Positions 15,269-22,903 of a DNA stretch of 32,774 bases are shown piece after piece. The notes under the pieces are model-generated. The model made no database searches, was not told where the DNA came from, and saw nothing but the letters and a program-made list of their open reading frames with translations. The DNA is from an uncultured Bacteroidota bacterium (GTDB lineage Bacteria; Bacteroidota; Bacteroidia; Bacteroidales; FEN-979). The translations under genes were made by a program, and so were the position numbers. Every line of letters begins with the position of its first letter. Positions within the stretch are counted from its first letter, which is position 1. Where the stretch lies: NCBI GenBank assembly GCA_937900965.1, contig CALCGJ010000031.1:81341-114114 (forward strand). Reading direction: 5' to 3'.

Positions 15269-16708
15269 CTACCTGGTTTGATATTCCTCTTTGCAAATCT
15301 TCAACCCGGTTTCATAGATCAGGAACCATCCCCGCTGCACATCCTCAAAGCGCGTGTGTGTTTGTCCGGCTACAAAGCGAAGGACGACCTTATTATTCAG
15401 CCTGGTTTGAGTAATAAACACGTTGCCACTCCTGTTCAGCTGTTCAACGATCTTTGAGTTGACAGCATCCACCTCTTTCTCAGAGGTCAGTTTACAGGGA
15501 CTAAAGCGAAAACAGACAAGGTTAAGCGGTGTCGGAGCCATTAACTCCACTTCCGGAGAGTTGCGAATCTCATCTTTAAGCCATTGTCCGTACTGGATAT
15601 GGCTGCGGATCTTCTCCTGAAGTCCGCTGATGCCGTAAGTACGGATGACAAACCACAGTTTCAGGGCACGGAACCTCCTTCCGAGGGGAATCCCCCAGTC
15701 GCGGTAATTGTTCACCAGTTTGTCTTCCGGCGTCTTCAAGTAATCGGGAAGGATACTAAAGGTGTTGATCAGAGCCTGTTTATCTTTCACAAAGTAGGCT
15801 GAACAGTCGAAGTTGGTAAACATCCATTTATGCGGGTTAAAGACAAACGAGTCAGCCAATTCCACCCCTTTGCTCATCCAGCGCATCTCAGGCAGGATCA
15901 GGGCAGTGCCTGCATAGGAGGCATCAACATGATGCCATAATTTATAACGCCGGCAGATAATACCGATCTCTTCAATGGGATCAATGGCAGTGGAACTGGT
16001 GGTTCCTATTGTAGAAACCACACATAGGGGTACCAACCCATCTTCCACATCCTTTTGTATCGCCTCTTCAAGCCTTGACGGGATCATTGCGAATTCTTCG
16101 TCCACCTCCACTTTAACCAGGTTTTCGATCCCGATGCCGGCAATTTTAACATCTTTATCAATTGAGGAATGCCCTTGTGTTGAGGTGTAAACCCGAAAAC
16201 GATCCGTTGTTGTATATCCTCTTCTGTTGATCTCAAACCCTGTTCGCTTCTCGCGGGCAGTAAGGATAGCTACTAATGTGGAAGAGGAAGCGGTGTCCTG
16301 AATTACTCCGGTAAATGTTGCGGGTAAGCCGAGCATATCCAGTAGCCACTCCATCATCCGTTCTTCCAGCTCTTCGGCAGCCGGCGACGTGAGCCACAAC
16401 ATGCATTGCGCTCCCAGTGTTGCAGTCAACATCTCGGCCAGAATTGATGGTTCGCTGTTGTTGGCCGGGAAATAAGCCAGGAATCCAGGGTGTTGCCAAT
16501 GCGTCATGCCTGGGACAATCACCGAGCGAAAATCTCCGAAAATGGCCTCAAAGGACTCGGGATGCTCCGGGGCTAAGGATGGCAACTGCTTTTTGATATC
16601 CCCCGGTGCGACAGGTGGTACAACAGGAAACTCCCCGACTCCATCCAGGTAATCAGCCATCCAGTCAACCAATTCGTGGGCGTGTTTCCGGAATTCGTTT
16701 GTGGTCAT
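15269..16708 (-). CDS. PLP-dependent aromatic-L-amino-acid-type decarboxylase
   Basis: A 479-residue group II, pyridoxal-phosphate-dependent decarboxylase, closest in pattern to DOPA/tryptophan decarboxylases; it would turn an aromatic amino acid into its amine plus CO2 in the cytosol. Seen directly: the PLP lysine Lys294 in NPHKW, His180 in TQGHSS (stacks on the PLP ring), Asp262 in HVDASYAG (pairs with the ring nitrogen), and Tyr323 in the mobile loop PDYLK. These correspond to Lys303, His192, Asp271 and Tyr332 of pig DOPA decarboxylase. Keeping the loop Tyr argues for decarboxylation rather than aldehyde synthesis. GIPLGRRFRALKLWFVIR is the usual family block. No amino-acid/amine antiporter is adjacent. 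The substrate cannot be read from sequence. Confidence 0.93.
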   Translation of the reverse strand: MTTNEFRKHAHELVDWMADYLDGVGEFPVVPPVAPGDIKKQLPSLAPEHPESFEAIFGDFRSVIVPGMTHWQHPGFLAYFPANNSEPSILAEMLTATLGAQCMLWLTSPAAEELEERMMEWLLDMLGLPATFTGVIQDTASSSTLVAILTAREKRTGFEINRRGYTTTDRFRVYTSTQGHSSIDKDVKIAGIGIENLVKVEVDEEFAMIPSRLEEAIQKDVEDGLVPLCVVSTIGTTSSTAIDPIEEIGIICRRYKLWHHVDASYAGTALILPEMRWMSKGVELADSFVFNPHKWMFTNFDCSAYFVKDKQALINTFSILPDYLKTPEDKLVNNYRDWGIPLGRRFRALKLWFVIRTYGISGLQEKIRSHIQYGQWLKDEIRNSPEVELMAPTPLNLVCFRFSPCKLTSEKEVDAVNSKIVEQLNRSGNVFITQTRLNNKVVLRFVAGQTHTRFEDVQRGWFLIYETGLKICKEEYQTR

Positions 16709-16727
16709 TCGTTTACTGTTTAAATAA

Positions 16728-16735
16728 CAAAGTTA
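16728..16735 (-). promoter_or_regulatory. Candidate -7 element for the decarboxylase
   Basis: On the minus strand TAACTTTG, a full TAnnTTTG match, lies 20 bases before the ATG at 16708. No -33 TTG at the right distance. It suggests the decarboxylase is transcribed on its own rather than by read-through. Confidence 0.4.
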
Positions 16736-16796
16736 ACCACAATGAACGAACCGGGAAAGAATTCAGCCCTTTTATCTCTAAGGCCTGGAACGATCC

Positions 16797-18380
16797 CTAG
16801 TGAAGGATAAGCTTTTTACGGCCCACAGCCACTTCTGTTTGTACTTCAACCACATATACACCGGGCGAAACGTGTTCAAGAGTAAATTCCTCCTGATCAC
16901 TTCCAACCCATCGTTGCTGAAGGACTTGCCTCCCGAACAGATCCAGAATCCTGATGCGTGCAAACTCCGGCCGGGCTTCAGTTAATATCTGAATGGTAAA
17001 TTTCCCGGACGTTGGATTTGGATACATCAGAAACAAGAGATCCTCTTTGGCTTTTCCCTGAAACTCAGTTGGATCAATGCGTGTATTGGCGACCAAAGCC
17101 GGGTATGCAGGATTCACTGTACTGCAATACTGCCCCGTAGTAGTGATTGAACCCAATAAATATCCACCAGGATCGACTTTTGTCCCTGGCAACAACAGAA
17201 TATTCCGGCCTGCGATCAATGTAACATTTCCACCGTCAAGGACCGTAAACTGGGTCCCGTTTCCTGCTACTGTGATTGTTTGAGTGGCGTCCCGACAGGT
17301 TGTCTGTCCGTTTTGTACGGTAATGCCCTGAAGAGCAGCATACCACAAACAATAATTCATCTCACCTCCAAGCAGGAAGGTCTGAGTGAATTCGAATGTA
17401 TCCTGAGGGATTTTTGTACAGATATACAGAGGATCCCAGCTGTTAACACAAGGTTGATCGCGGTTGGCCGACCACATGGAGAGCCTTCCGATCTTGTGAT
17501 TCAATGCGTAATCCCTCACATCAGCGGCATCATCCAGATAGAAGATCTCTCCCGGGACATCGTTTTGACCGATCATCGGGGTTATTCCCACTTTTTCCCA
17601 GATAAGGCTGTCAGGAAGCCCAATTCCGGCCTGCAGGTAAATGCTCTTTAACTGCAGAAAAAGATTATCAGCCGCCTCCATGGCCCAGTCTCCCATATCC
17701 CCTACTCCACCGTAATCCATCGCCATAATGTTGACTACACCCACATCAACACCATGATCAACTGCACTTGTGACTACATTTAACCCATCCAGGGTAAGGC
17801 CGAATGGCATAACCGGCAGCGTTAGGGAGACCTCCAGTCCGGGGTTATCATCCTGCAATAGTTTGAGGGCTGCTGAACGTCGATGCACAGATGCAGTGTC
17901 TGCCACCATCATTCCTTCAATATCAAAATCGATGGATTGCAGGGAATAGGAATCCACCACCAGCTGATAGGCATTTTTTAACTGTACCGGACTGGTGGCG
18001 ACGTAAGCAAGTTCTATCCCGTTAGCTCCTCCACAGGAGATGATTATATCTCCCCCGTTAGCCCTCAGTGCGGCAATCTTTGACTGATACCAGGTCATGT
18101 CGTATGAACTGTAACCTCCCCAGCAGGGGTTGGGTCCAGTCTGACCCGGATCATCCACGATGAACGCCATTGTATAATAGCAAATCCCTGTCGAATCTGT
18201 TTTGGAGATGTCGTAGGGTGGCCAGAGACAGCAGTCGACATAGGGGGCAAAGACCGGACCTGTAGTGGATTGGGCATTACAGGTTGAAGAGTTAGCAGTG
18301 AATAGGGAACAAAGAAGGACGAGGGACGAGAGACGAAGGACGAGGGACGAAGGACGAAGTGTATGGAGTGAATTTTTCAT
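16797..18380 (-). CDS. GH18-like secreted protein with T9SS type A sorting domain
   Basis: A 527-residue exported glycoside hydrolase family 18-like (chitinase-type) protein. Signal peptide about 1-36, its core encoded by a 7-base repeat. The catalytic barrel spans about 42-330: FAPYVD start, SCGGANG strand, and the GH18 signature SIDFDIEG with Asp151, Asp153 and the catalytic acid Glu155, followed by NIMAMDYGG. The first Asp of the usual DGxDxDxE is Gln148, a mild departure. About 365-440 is a beta region (VLDGGNVTLIAG...LLPGTKVDPGG) seen in Bacteroidota T9SS cargo. The last 75 residues are a type A sorting domain (MYPNPTSGKFTI ... GVYVVEV ... KKLILH), so it should be exported by T9SS. Chitin or a related glucan is the likely target. 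Confidence 0.92.
   Translation of the reverse strand: MKNSLHTLRPSSLVLRLSSLVLLCSLFTANSSTCNAQSTTGPVFAPYVDCCLWPPYDISKTDSTGICYYTMAFIVDDPGQTGPNPCWGGYSSYDMTWYQSKIAALRANGGDIIISCGGANGIELAYVATSPVQLKNAYQLVVDSYSLQSIDFDIEGMMVADTASVHRRSAALKLLQDDNPGLEVSLTLPVMPFGLTLDGLNVVTSAVDHGVDVGVVNIMAMDYGGVGDMGDWAMEAADNLFLQLKSIYLQAGIGLPDSLIWEKVGITPMIGQNDVPGEIFYLDDAADVRDYALNHKIGRLSMWSANRDQPCVNSWDPLYICTKIPQDTFEFTQTFLLGGEMNYCLWYAALQGITVQNGQTTCRDATQTITVAGNGTQFTVLDGGNVTLIAGRNILLLPGTKVDPGGYLLGSITTTGQYCSTVNPAYPALVANTRIDPTEFQGKAKEDLLFLMYPNPTSGKFTIQILTEARPEFARIRILDLFGRQVLQQRWVGSDQEEFTLEHVSPGVYVVEVQTEVAVGRKKLILH
18317..18358 (-). repeat. 7-base tandem repeat, unit GGACGAR, in a signal peptide
   Basis: Six heptamers on the plus strand from 18317 to 18358: GGACGAG, GGACGAG, AGACGAA, GGACGAG, GGACGAA, GGACGAA. 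On the coding minus strand they encode a Ser/Leu/Val-rich stretch that forms the signal-peptide core of the GH18-like protein. A GTGAATA-like decayed stretch lies beside it (about 18302-18316). Confidence 0.92.
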
Positions 18381-18403
18381 GGTTTTGAGGGATTATTTAT
18401 TAT

Positions 18404-18434
18404 AAGACAGCATTAAATGGAAAAAGGTTGTCTT
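18404..18434. repeat. Inverted repeat between divergent glycosidase genes
   Basis: AAGACA (18404-18409) and TGTCTT (18429-18434) are perfect arms around 19 bases, and flanking A/T bases extend the pairing with one bulge. It lies between the divergent GH18-like and GH17-like genes and could be a shared operator or just an AT-rich dyad. Confidence 0.3.
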
Positions 18435-18482
18435 AATAAACCTGTTTTATTTTTATTTATTCTAAATATAAATTAAATCAAT

Positions 18483-18490
18483 TACTTTTG
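18483..18490 (+). promoter_or_regulatory. Candidate -7 element for the GH17-like gene
   Basis: TACTTTTG matches TAnnTTTG and lies 23 bases before the ATG at 18514. The region upstream is almost pure A/T, and no TTG is found at the -33 position. Confidence 0.4.
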
Positions 18491-18513
18491 TTGTTCACAA
18501 AATATCCAAAAAC

Positions 18514-19596
18514 ATGAAAATAAGTAAATTACTAATGCCAATCCTGATCCTGGGAATAGCAATCGTTGGATTATCCTCCTGCAAGAAAAAAGAGGATGCC
18601 CCTCCTGCATCTGATCCGGATCCAATCCTGGGGGGAACCTTTTTATTCACGGGAAACAGCCCCATGGGTGTTTGTTACGGACCTTATCATATCGCTGATT
18701 TTAAGACGAATCCATTTGCACAGTATCCCGGAGTTCATATACCCGCATCCCAGATTGATACAGATCTTGGGATGATCGCACAACACTTCTCCTTTTTCAG
18801 AACCTATACCATGGCAGATGGGATGGACACTGTACCCTATTTTGCACAAAAACACAACCTCCAGGTGGCTATTGGTGTGTGGGTATGGCCAAACGATGCT
18901 GCTAAAACAAAATGGGAGGCTGAAACCGCAGTCAGGCTGGCAAAAAAGTATCCCCAGCAGGTGCGGTGCATTACGGTCAGTAATGAGCCTTCAGGTGCTG
19001 GTGTTACTTTTTCCAGGGTTGTAGAAGTTATGAACGACGTGCATGGACTTATGCAGACGGCAGGTATTAACATCCCTTTAACGAGTTGCATCAAAGGGCC
19101 TGAAGTTAAAAATGCTCAGGTCATTCTGGACGCCTGCAAGAGCCTGAACGATGCGAAGAACCGGTATATTTTTCTGACGATCTACCCATACGGGGGACAG
19201 ATTTATAATCCAGTCCCCTATAATACACCTGGCGACATCAAAAAAAACATGGAGTATTCATACGGCAACGCGATGAAACCGTGTGAAGATGCAGGGTTGA
19301 AAGTGATCATCGGGGAGATGGGCTGGCCAAGCGGTACTGATGACAATGAAACGCAACTTCCGACCGAATGGGAAAACAACATAAACATGGGCAAGAATTA
19401 TGCTGCATCCCTCTCGTGGATCAAAGGAGACAACCAGGGGTCAACAGTTTTCCCCCCAAATAAGGTAATCACCACATTCTGGTTTGAGATGTTTGATGAA
19501 CCATTTAAAGTTGGTGAACCAAGAGGTGTAGGTCCCTGCTGGGGAATTTATTACAACAAAGCAAACCCTGCCCGGAAGTTTGACCCTACCAAGTAG
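18514..19596 (+). CDS. GH17-like lipoprotein (beta-1,3-glucan-type hydrolase)
   Basis: A 360-residue lipoprotein with a family 17 glycoside hydrolase-like barrel. The signal peptide ends in lipobox LSSC with Cys23, followed by KKKED, so it is membrane anchored, possibly at the surface. Barrel marks: GVCYGPY near residue 52, FFRTYTM, AIGVWVW, the acid/base Glu158 in VSNEPS, and the nucleophile Glu268 in IGEMGWPSG; these two Glu contexts are typical of GH17. The C-terminal FWFEMFDEPFK and WGIYY also fit. Family members act on beta-1,3-glucans, or transfer glucan as in yeast Scw/Bgl2-type proteins. It is divergent from the GH18-like T9SS protein, and together they could act on a fungal or algal wall; this is inference. 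Confidence 0.88.
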   Translation: MKISKLLMPILILGIAIVGLSSCKKKEDAPPASDPDPILGGTFLFTGNSPMGVCYGPYHIADFKTNPFAQYPGVHIPASQIDTDLGMIAQHFSFFRTYTMADGMDTVPYFAQKHNLQVAIGVWVWPNDAAKTKWEAETAVRLAKKYPQQVRCITVSNEPSGAGVTFSRVVEVMNDVHGLMQTAGINIPLTSCIKGPEVKNAQVILDACKSLNDAKNRYIFLTIYPYGGQIYNPVPYNTPGDIKKNMEYSYGNAMKPCEDAGLKVIIGEMGWPSGTDDNETQLPTEWENNINMGKNYAASLSWIKGDNQGSTVFPPNKVITTFWFEMFDEPFKVGEPRGVGPCWGIYYNKANPARKFDPTK

Positions 19597-19663
19597 CAAT
19601 ACCAATCCCAATGAAAAAGGGACAGATCTGAATGCCGGAGAATATCAGGATATAAAAAATTGA

Positions 19664-19671
19664 TATATTTG
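19664..19671 (+). promoter_or_regulatory. Candidate -7 element for the two-component genes
   Basis: TATATTTG is a full TAnnTTTG match. Transcription would start near 19678, so the in-frame TTG at 19679 cannot be a useful start and the ATG at 19697 is preferred. No clear -33. Confidence 0.4.
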
Positions 19672-19696
19672 ATCATTCTTGGCAATATACCCACTC

Positions 19697-21223
19697 ATGG
19701 ACCTTTCAGGGAAACCAAACATTCTGGTTGTTGATGATGTGAAATCGAATGTCGACTTCATTGAACTCATCATCAGGCCGTTGAATGTTAACATAATCAA
19801 AGCCTATTCAGGGGAAGAAGCATTGAAGGCAATCTGTGGTGTTGAGCTTACACTGGCATTAATTGACATACAGATGCCCGGGATGGACGGGATTGAACTG
19901 GCAACCACGATCCTGAAGAAAAACAACCGGGAGCTATTTCCAATTATTTTTATTACTGCCCGTCCCTATGATGAAGAACACCTGGTTAAGTTCTACGAGT
20001 CGGGCATCATAGATTATATCGCCAAACCGTTCAGGAAATTTATTCTTGTCAGCAAGATTAAGATTCTCCTGGAGCTGAACAGGCAAAAGCAAGAAATCGC
20101 TGTTTCCGAGAAGATGTACAGAATGCTGCTGGATGCAACACCGGAAGGGATTGTCATCATGGACCTTACAGGACGAATACAGGATGCTTCCACCATCTCG
20201 TTACAGGTTTTTGGGGTGAAGGATAAAGATGATCTCATCGGAAAGGACTTCTTTTCATTTGTCTCAACAGAGGATCGTCCCAGGTTCCAGGAGGTCATTG
20301 ATACAACCATCCGGGATGGGCTGATCAGGAATGTTGAATTCAGACTGATAAAAACCAGAGTAATTCATTTTATCAGTGAAGTAAGTACGACACTGATCCA
20401 TGATAATGATGGAAATCCAAATGCATTCATGGCGATTATCCGGGATATTTCACATCGAAAAAAGACTGAGCAGCAACGAATCCAAACGGAGCGTATGGCA
20501 AGTCTGGGTGAAATGGCTTCGGGGATAGCTCATGAAATCAATCAACCCCTGAACAACATCTCTATCGGGTTGGAAAATTTATTGGCAGAGATCACCAGCA
20601 AAGCGGAGGTTGACCAGGATTATATTGCAAAGAAGAGCCAGCGGGTTTTTGATAATGTGGAAAGAATAGCACACATTATTGATCATATCAGATCGTTTTC
20701 CAGGGGGCAGGATGATGATATCCGTTCATCTTTCAAGATTGAGGAAAGCGTCAGGAACAGCGTTGCCATGGTTTCGGAACAATTCAAAGAAAAAAACATT
20801 GAATTAAAACTTAACATACAGGACAATATCAGTCTTATTGCAGGAAACACATACAAACTTGAACAGGTAATTGTGAACCTGCTCATTAACGCCAAAGATG
20901 CAATAGAGGAGAAAAAAGAGGAACTGAAAACAGAATTTCAAAAATTGGTTGAAATATCCATCAACCAGGAGACGCAGTACATCATTCTGGAAGTCGCCGA
21001 TAACGGAATCGGGATCAGCCAGGAAAATATTGATCATATCCTGGTTCCTTTTTACACTACCAAGGAGACCGGAAAAGGGCTTGGGCTTCCTATCTCCTAT
21101 AGAATTATAAAAGAACTAAATGGAACGATGGAGATTCAAAGTGAGCGTTTGAAGGGTACTACGGTCCGTATCATCATTCCTTTAGAGAATGTAAAAACAA
21201 GAAAACATGCAGAAAAAGCTTAA
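19697..21223 (+). CDS. Receiver-PAS-histidine kinase (soluble hybrid sensor)
   Basis: A 508-residue cytosolic signalling kinase with no membrane segment. Order: receiver domain at 7-125 with phospho-acceptor Asp57 in LALIDIQMPGMDG, and Lys110 in YIAKPFRK; PAS domain at about 138-255 (MLLDATPEGIVIMDLTGRI, IIRDISHRK); HisKA with His279 in GIAHEINQPLNN; HATPase with N box around Asn394 (NLLINAKDA), G1 DNGIGI at 435-440 and G2 GKGLGLPIS at 459-467. The kinase core is complete. A receiver at the N-terminus suggests it takes phosphate or signal from another kinase as well as sensing a cytosolic cue through PAS. It overlaps the NtrC-type gene by 17 bases, so the two form one operon and a cognate pair. 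Confidence 0.92.
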   Translation: MDLSGKPNILVVDDVKSNVDFIELIIRPLNVNIIKAYSGEEALKAICGVELTLALIDIQMPGMDGIELATTILKKNNRELFPIIFITARPYDEEHLVKFYESGIIDYIAKPFRKFILVSKIKILLELNRQKQEIAVSEKMYRMLLDATPEGIVIMDLTGRIQDASTISLQVFGVKDKDDLIGKDFFSFVSTEDRPRFQEVIDTTIRDGLIRNVEFRLIKTRVIHFISEVSTTLIHDNDGNPNAFMAIIRDISHRKKTEQQRIQTERMASLGEMASGIAHEINQPLNNISIGLENLLAEITSKAEVDQDYIAKKSQRVFDNVERIAHIIDHIRSFSRGQDDDIRSSFKIEESVRNSVAMVSEQFKEKNIELKLNIQDNISLIAGNTYKLEQVIVNLLINAKDAIEEKKEELKTEFQKLVEISINQETQYIILEVADNGIGISQENIDHILVPFYTTKETGKGLGLPISYRIIKELNGTMEIQSERLKGTTVRIIIPLENVKTRKHAEKA

Positions 21224-22265
21224 CGTCCTTATTCTGGATGACGACCGGGATTTTACAGAGGAGCTTGCAGAGTTTTTCAGGCGTTCGGAATTTAATACGT
21301 TACAGGCCAACACCGGAAAGGAGGGATTATCTTTATTAGAAAAAGAGGAGATTGACCTGCTGATTCTGGATGTCAGGCTTCCAGGAATTAGTGGGCTGGA
21401 TGTTCTCAAGGAGGTAAAGGTGAACTTTCCTAACCTTGAAGTGATCATGGTTTCTGCGCATGGAGATATGGAAACAGTAATCAAGGCCATGCGTATGGGA
21501 GCTATTGACTATCTCCGCAAACCATTCCGCCATATAGACATCCAGATTGCGATTGAGCGTACAGAAAAATTTCTCCATCTCCAGCGCAGAATCAGTCAGA
21601 TTGAAGAAGAATACTCGCTGATATCCAAAACATTGGAAGAGAGGATTGACCGGCACTTGATTGGAGTCAGCCGGCAAATCAAGGAGGTAATTGAACTGGC
21701 TATGACTGCTGCGAAGTTTTCCGACACCAATGTCCTGATCACCGGTGAAAGTGGAACAGGGAAGGAAAATATTGCCCGTATCATTCATTATGCCAGTGAT
21801 CGGAAAGACCATATTCTCTATTCGGTAAATAGTGGTTCGGTAACCGAATCCCTTTATGAGAGTGAATTTTTCGGACATAAAAAGGGGTCGTTTACCGGTG
21901 CTGACAGTGAGAAAAAAGGATACCTGGAGATTTGTGACCGCGGCACCCTGTTTCTTGATGAAATTGCTGATATGCCATTGAACCTTCAATCAAAAGTTCT
22001 ACGGGCTATCGAAGAGAAGAAATTTAGCCGGGTTGGTGACACTGAACAGATTTCATCCGATTTCAGGATCATCTCGGCAACCAATCATAACCTGGAACTC
22101 CTTGTCGGAGAGAAGAAGTTCAGGCTGGATCTCATGCATCGCCTGAATACGCTGAACATTCATATTCCTCCCCTCAGAGAGCGTAAGGAGGACATTGAAC
22201 CTCTCCTATCTCTATTTCACCGACCTGTTGTCCAGGAAAATCAACAAACCTACTCCTTCGGTTGA
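21207..22265 (+). CDS. NtrC-type sigma-54 activator, N-terminal part (frameshifted)
   Basis: 352 residues covering a receiver and most of the AAA+ domain of an NtrC-family, sigma-54-dependent response regulator. Receiver: acidic DDD at 11-13, phospho-acceptor Asp55 in LLILDVRLPG, and Lys105. AAA+: Walker A GESGTGKE at 180-187, sigma-54 contact loop GSFTGA at 227-232 (usual GAFTGA, so Ala to Ser), Walker B TLFLDE at 247-252, then ATNHNLELLV and RLDLMHRLN. After IPPLRERKEDIEPLL the reading diverges into a non-homologous tail ending at 22265, while the family sequence continues in another frame from about 22212 (see 22195-22596). One extra base near 22209-22212, in a CT-rich run, would explain this. 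As read, the product lacks the lid and DNA-binding parts and would not activate transcription. Confidence 0.9.
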   Translation: MQKKLNVLILDDDRDFTEELAEFFRRSEFNTLQANTGKEGLSLLEKEEIDLLILDVRLPGISGLDVLKEVKVNFPNLEVIMVSAHGDMETVIKAMRMGAIDYLRKPFRHIDIQIAIERTEKFLHLQRRISQIEEEYSLISKTLEERIDRHLIGVSRQIKEVIELAMTAAKFSDTNVLITGESGTGKENIARIIHYASDRKDHILYSVNSGSVTESLYESEFFGHKKGSFTGADSEKKGYLEICDRGTLFLDEIADMPLNLQSKVLRAIEEKKFSRVGDTEQISSDFRIISATNHNLELLVGEKKFRLDLMHRLNTLNIHIPPLRERKEDIEPLLSLFHRPVVQENQQTYSFG

Positions 22266-22596
22266 TAAAGAGGTAATCCGTGAACTGACAAAGTATGGGT
22301 TTCCCGGCAATGTCAGAGAGTTAAAAAACATGACTGAAAGAGCCGTTATTCTTTCTTCTGGAGAAACCCTGGGAATCAAAGATTTTCCTATTAGAATCCC
22401 TTCCGGTTCACAAGCTGAAAATATTCCGGCATCTGCAACATTGCGGGAAACAGAAATTAAAATGATACAGCATGCATTGCGCCAATGCGAATACAATCAG
22501 AAAGCTGCTGCAGAGATATTGGGGATCACAAGGGATGCTTTGATCCGCAAGCTAAAAAAATACAATATCACCATCAAGCGCGGGATAGAATCCTGA
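22195..22596 (+). CDS. NtrC-type sigma-54 activator, C-terminal part (frameshifted)
   Basis: The continuation of the 21207 gene in another frame: YFTDLLSRKI, then GFPGNVRELKNMTERAVIL (end of the AAA+ domain, family block PGNVREL) and a C-terminal Fis-type helix-turn-helix (ETEIKMIQHALRQCEYNQKAAAEILGITRDALIRKLKKY). Homology begins near 22212, so the TTG at 22195 is only the nominal opening of this frame, not a real start. Joined with one base removed, the two parts give about 462 residues, normal for NtrC. Alone, this piece has no credible start or leader. It is an assembly or sequencing error, a recent mutation, or, less likely, a site of programmed frameshifting. Confidence 0.85.
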   Translation: MNLSYLYFTDLLSRKINKPTPSVDKEVIRELTKYGFPGNVRELKNMTERAVILSSGETLGIKDFPIRIPSGSQAENIPASATLRETEIKMIQHALRQCEYNQKAAAEILGITRDALIRKLKKYNITIKRGIES

Positions 22597-22617
22597 AGTG
22601 CGAAATAAACTCCCGGT

Positions 22618-22644
22618 AAAACCGCACAGGTGTGCGGTTTTTTT
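22618..22644 (+). terminator. Rho-independent terminator of the two-component operon
   Basis: A ten-base stem (AAAACCGCAC at 22618-22627 with GTGCGGTTTT at 22632-22641), a four-base loop and seven T in a row (22638-22644). It lies 22 bases past the stop at 22596 and separates the two-component operon from the sigma-54 promoter. Confidence 0.9.
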
Positions 22645-22713
22645 ATAACATCTCCCGCCCAAACCTTCCTTTTAATTTTCTTTTTCAGCCTTCCTGCCGA
22701 AAACACCCAAGCT

Positions 22714-22756
22714 GAAACCCTCGTCATCAGCGGGTTTCGCTATTGTCATTAGCAGG
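22714..22756. promoter_or_regulatory. Candidate enhancer (UAS) for the sigma-54 promoter
   Basis: The stretch 22597-22903 has no gene; it holds the terminator, this element, a sigma-54 promoter and a leader. Here GAAACCC (22714-22720) and GGGTTTC (22732-22738) form a perfect dyad around 11 bases, centred about 69 bases before the predicted transcript start. A direct repeat, GTCATCAGCGGG (22723-22734) and GTCATTAGCAGG (22745-22756), agrees at 10 of 12 positions with a 22-base step, close to two helical turns. Either could bind an NtrC-type dimer; no known motif is matched. Confidence 0.45.
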
Positions 22757-22768
22757 CACAAAACTTGG

Positions 22769-22783
22769 TGGCACGTGGTTTGC
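22769..22783 (+). promoter_or_regulatory. Sigma-54 (-24/-12) promoter
   Basis: TGGCACG, four bases, TTGC: an exact match to the sigma-54 consensus core, with GG and GC separated by ten bases. The GC at 22782-22783 puts the start of transcription at about 22795 (an A), 109 bases before the ATG at 22904. It faces the T9SS surface-protein genes and lies downstream of an NtrC-type activator gene. Confidence 0.85.
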
Positions 22784-22903
22784 CTTACAGCCTCATGCGT
22801 GTCAAGATTAACTGTTGTTTAATTGCTTCATTTGAAAACCAGGCTGCATCATGTAAGTGGTTCATTTCCTTTTGGGATCTTCATACCTAATGGATCAATT
22901 CAG

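Noticed and set aside
22205-22265. Programmed frameshift in the activator as the main explanation
   Set aside because: No in-frame stop or known slippery site lies at the switch point; an extra base by mutation or error is simpler.
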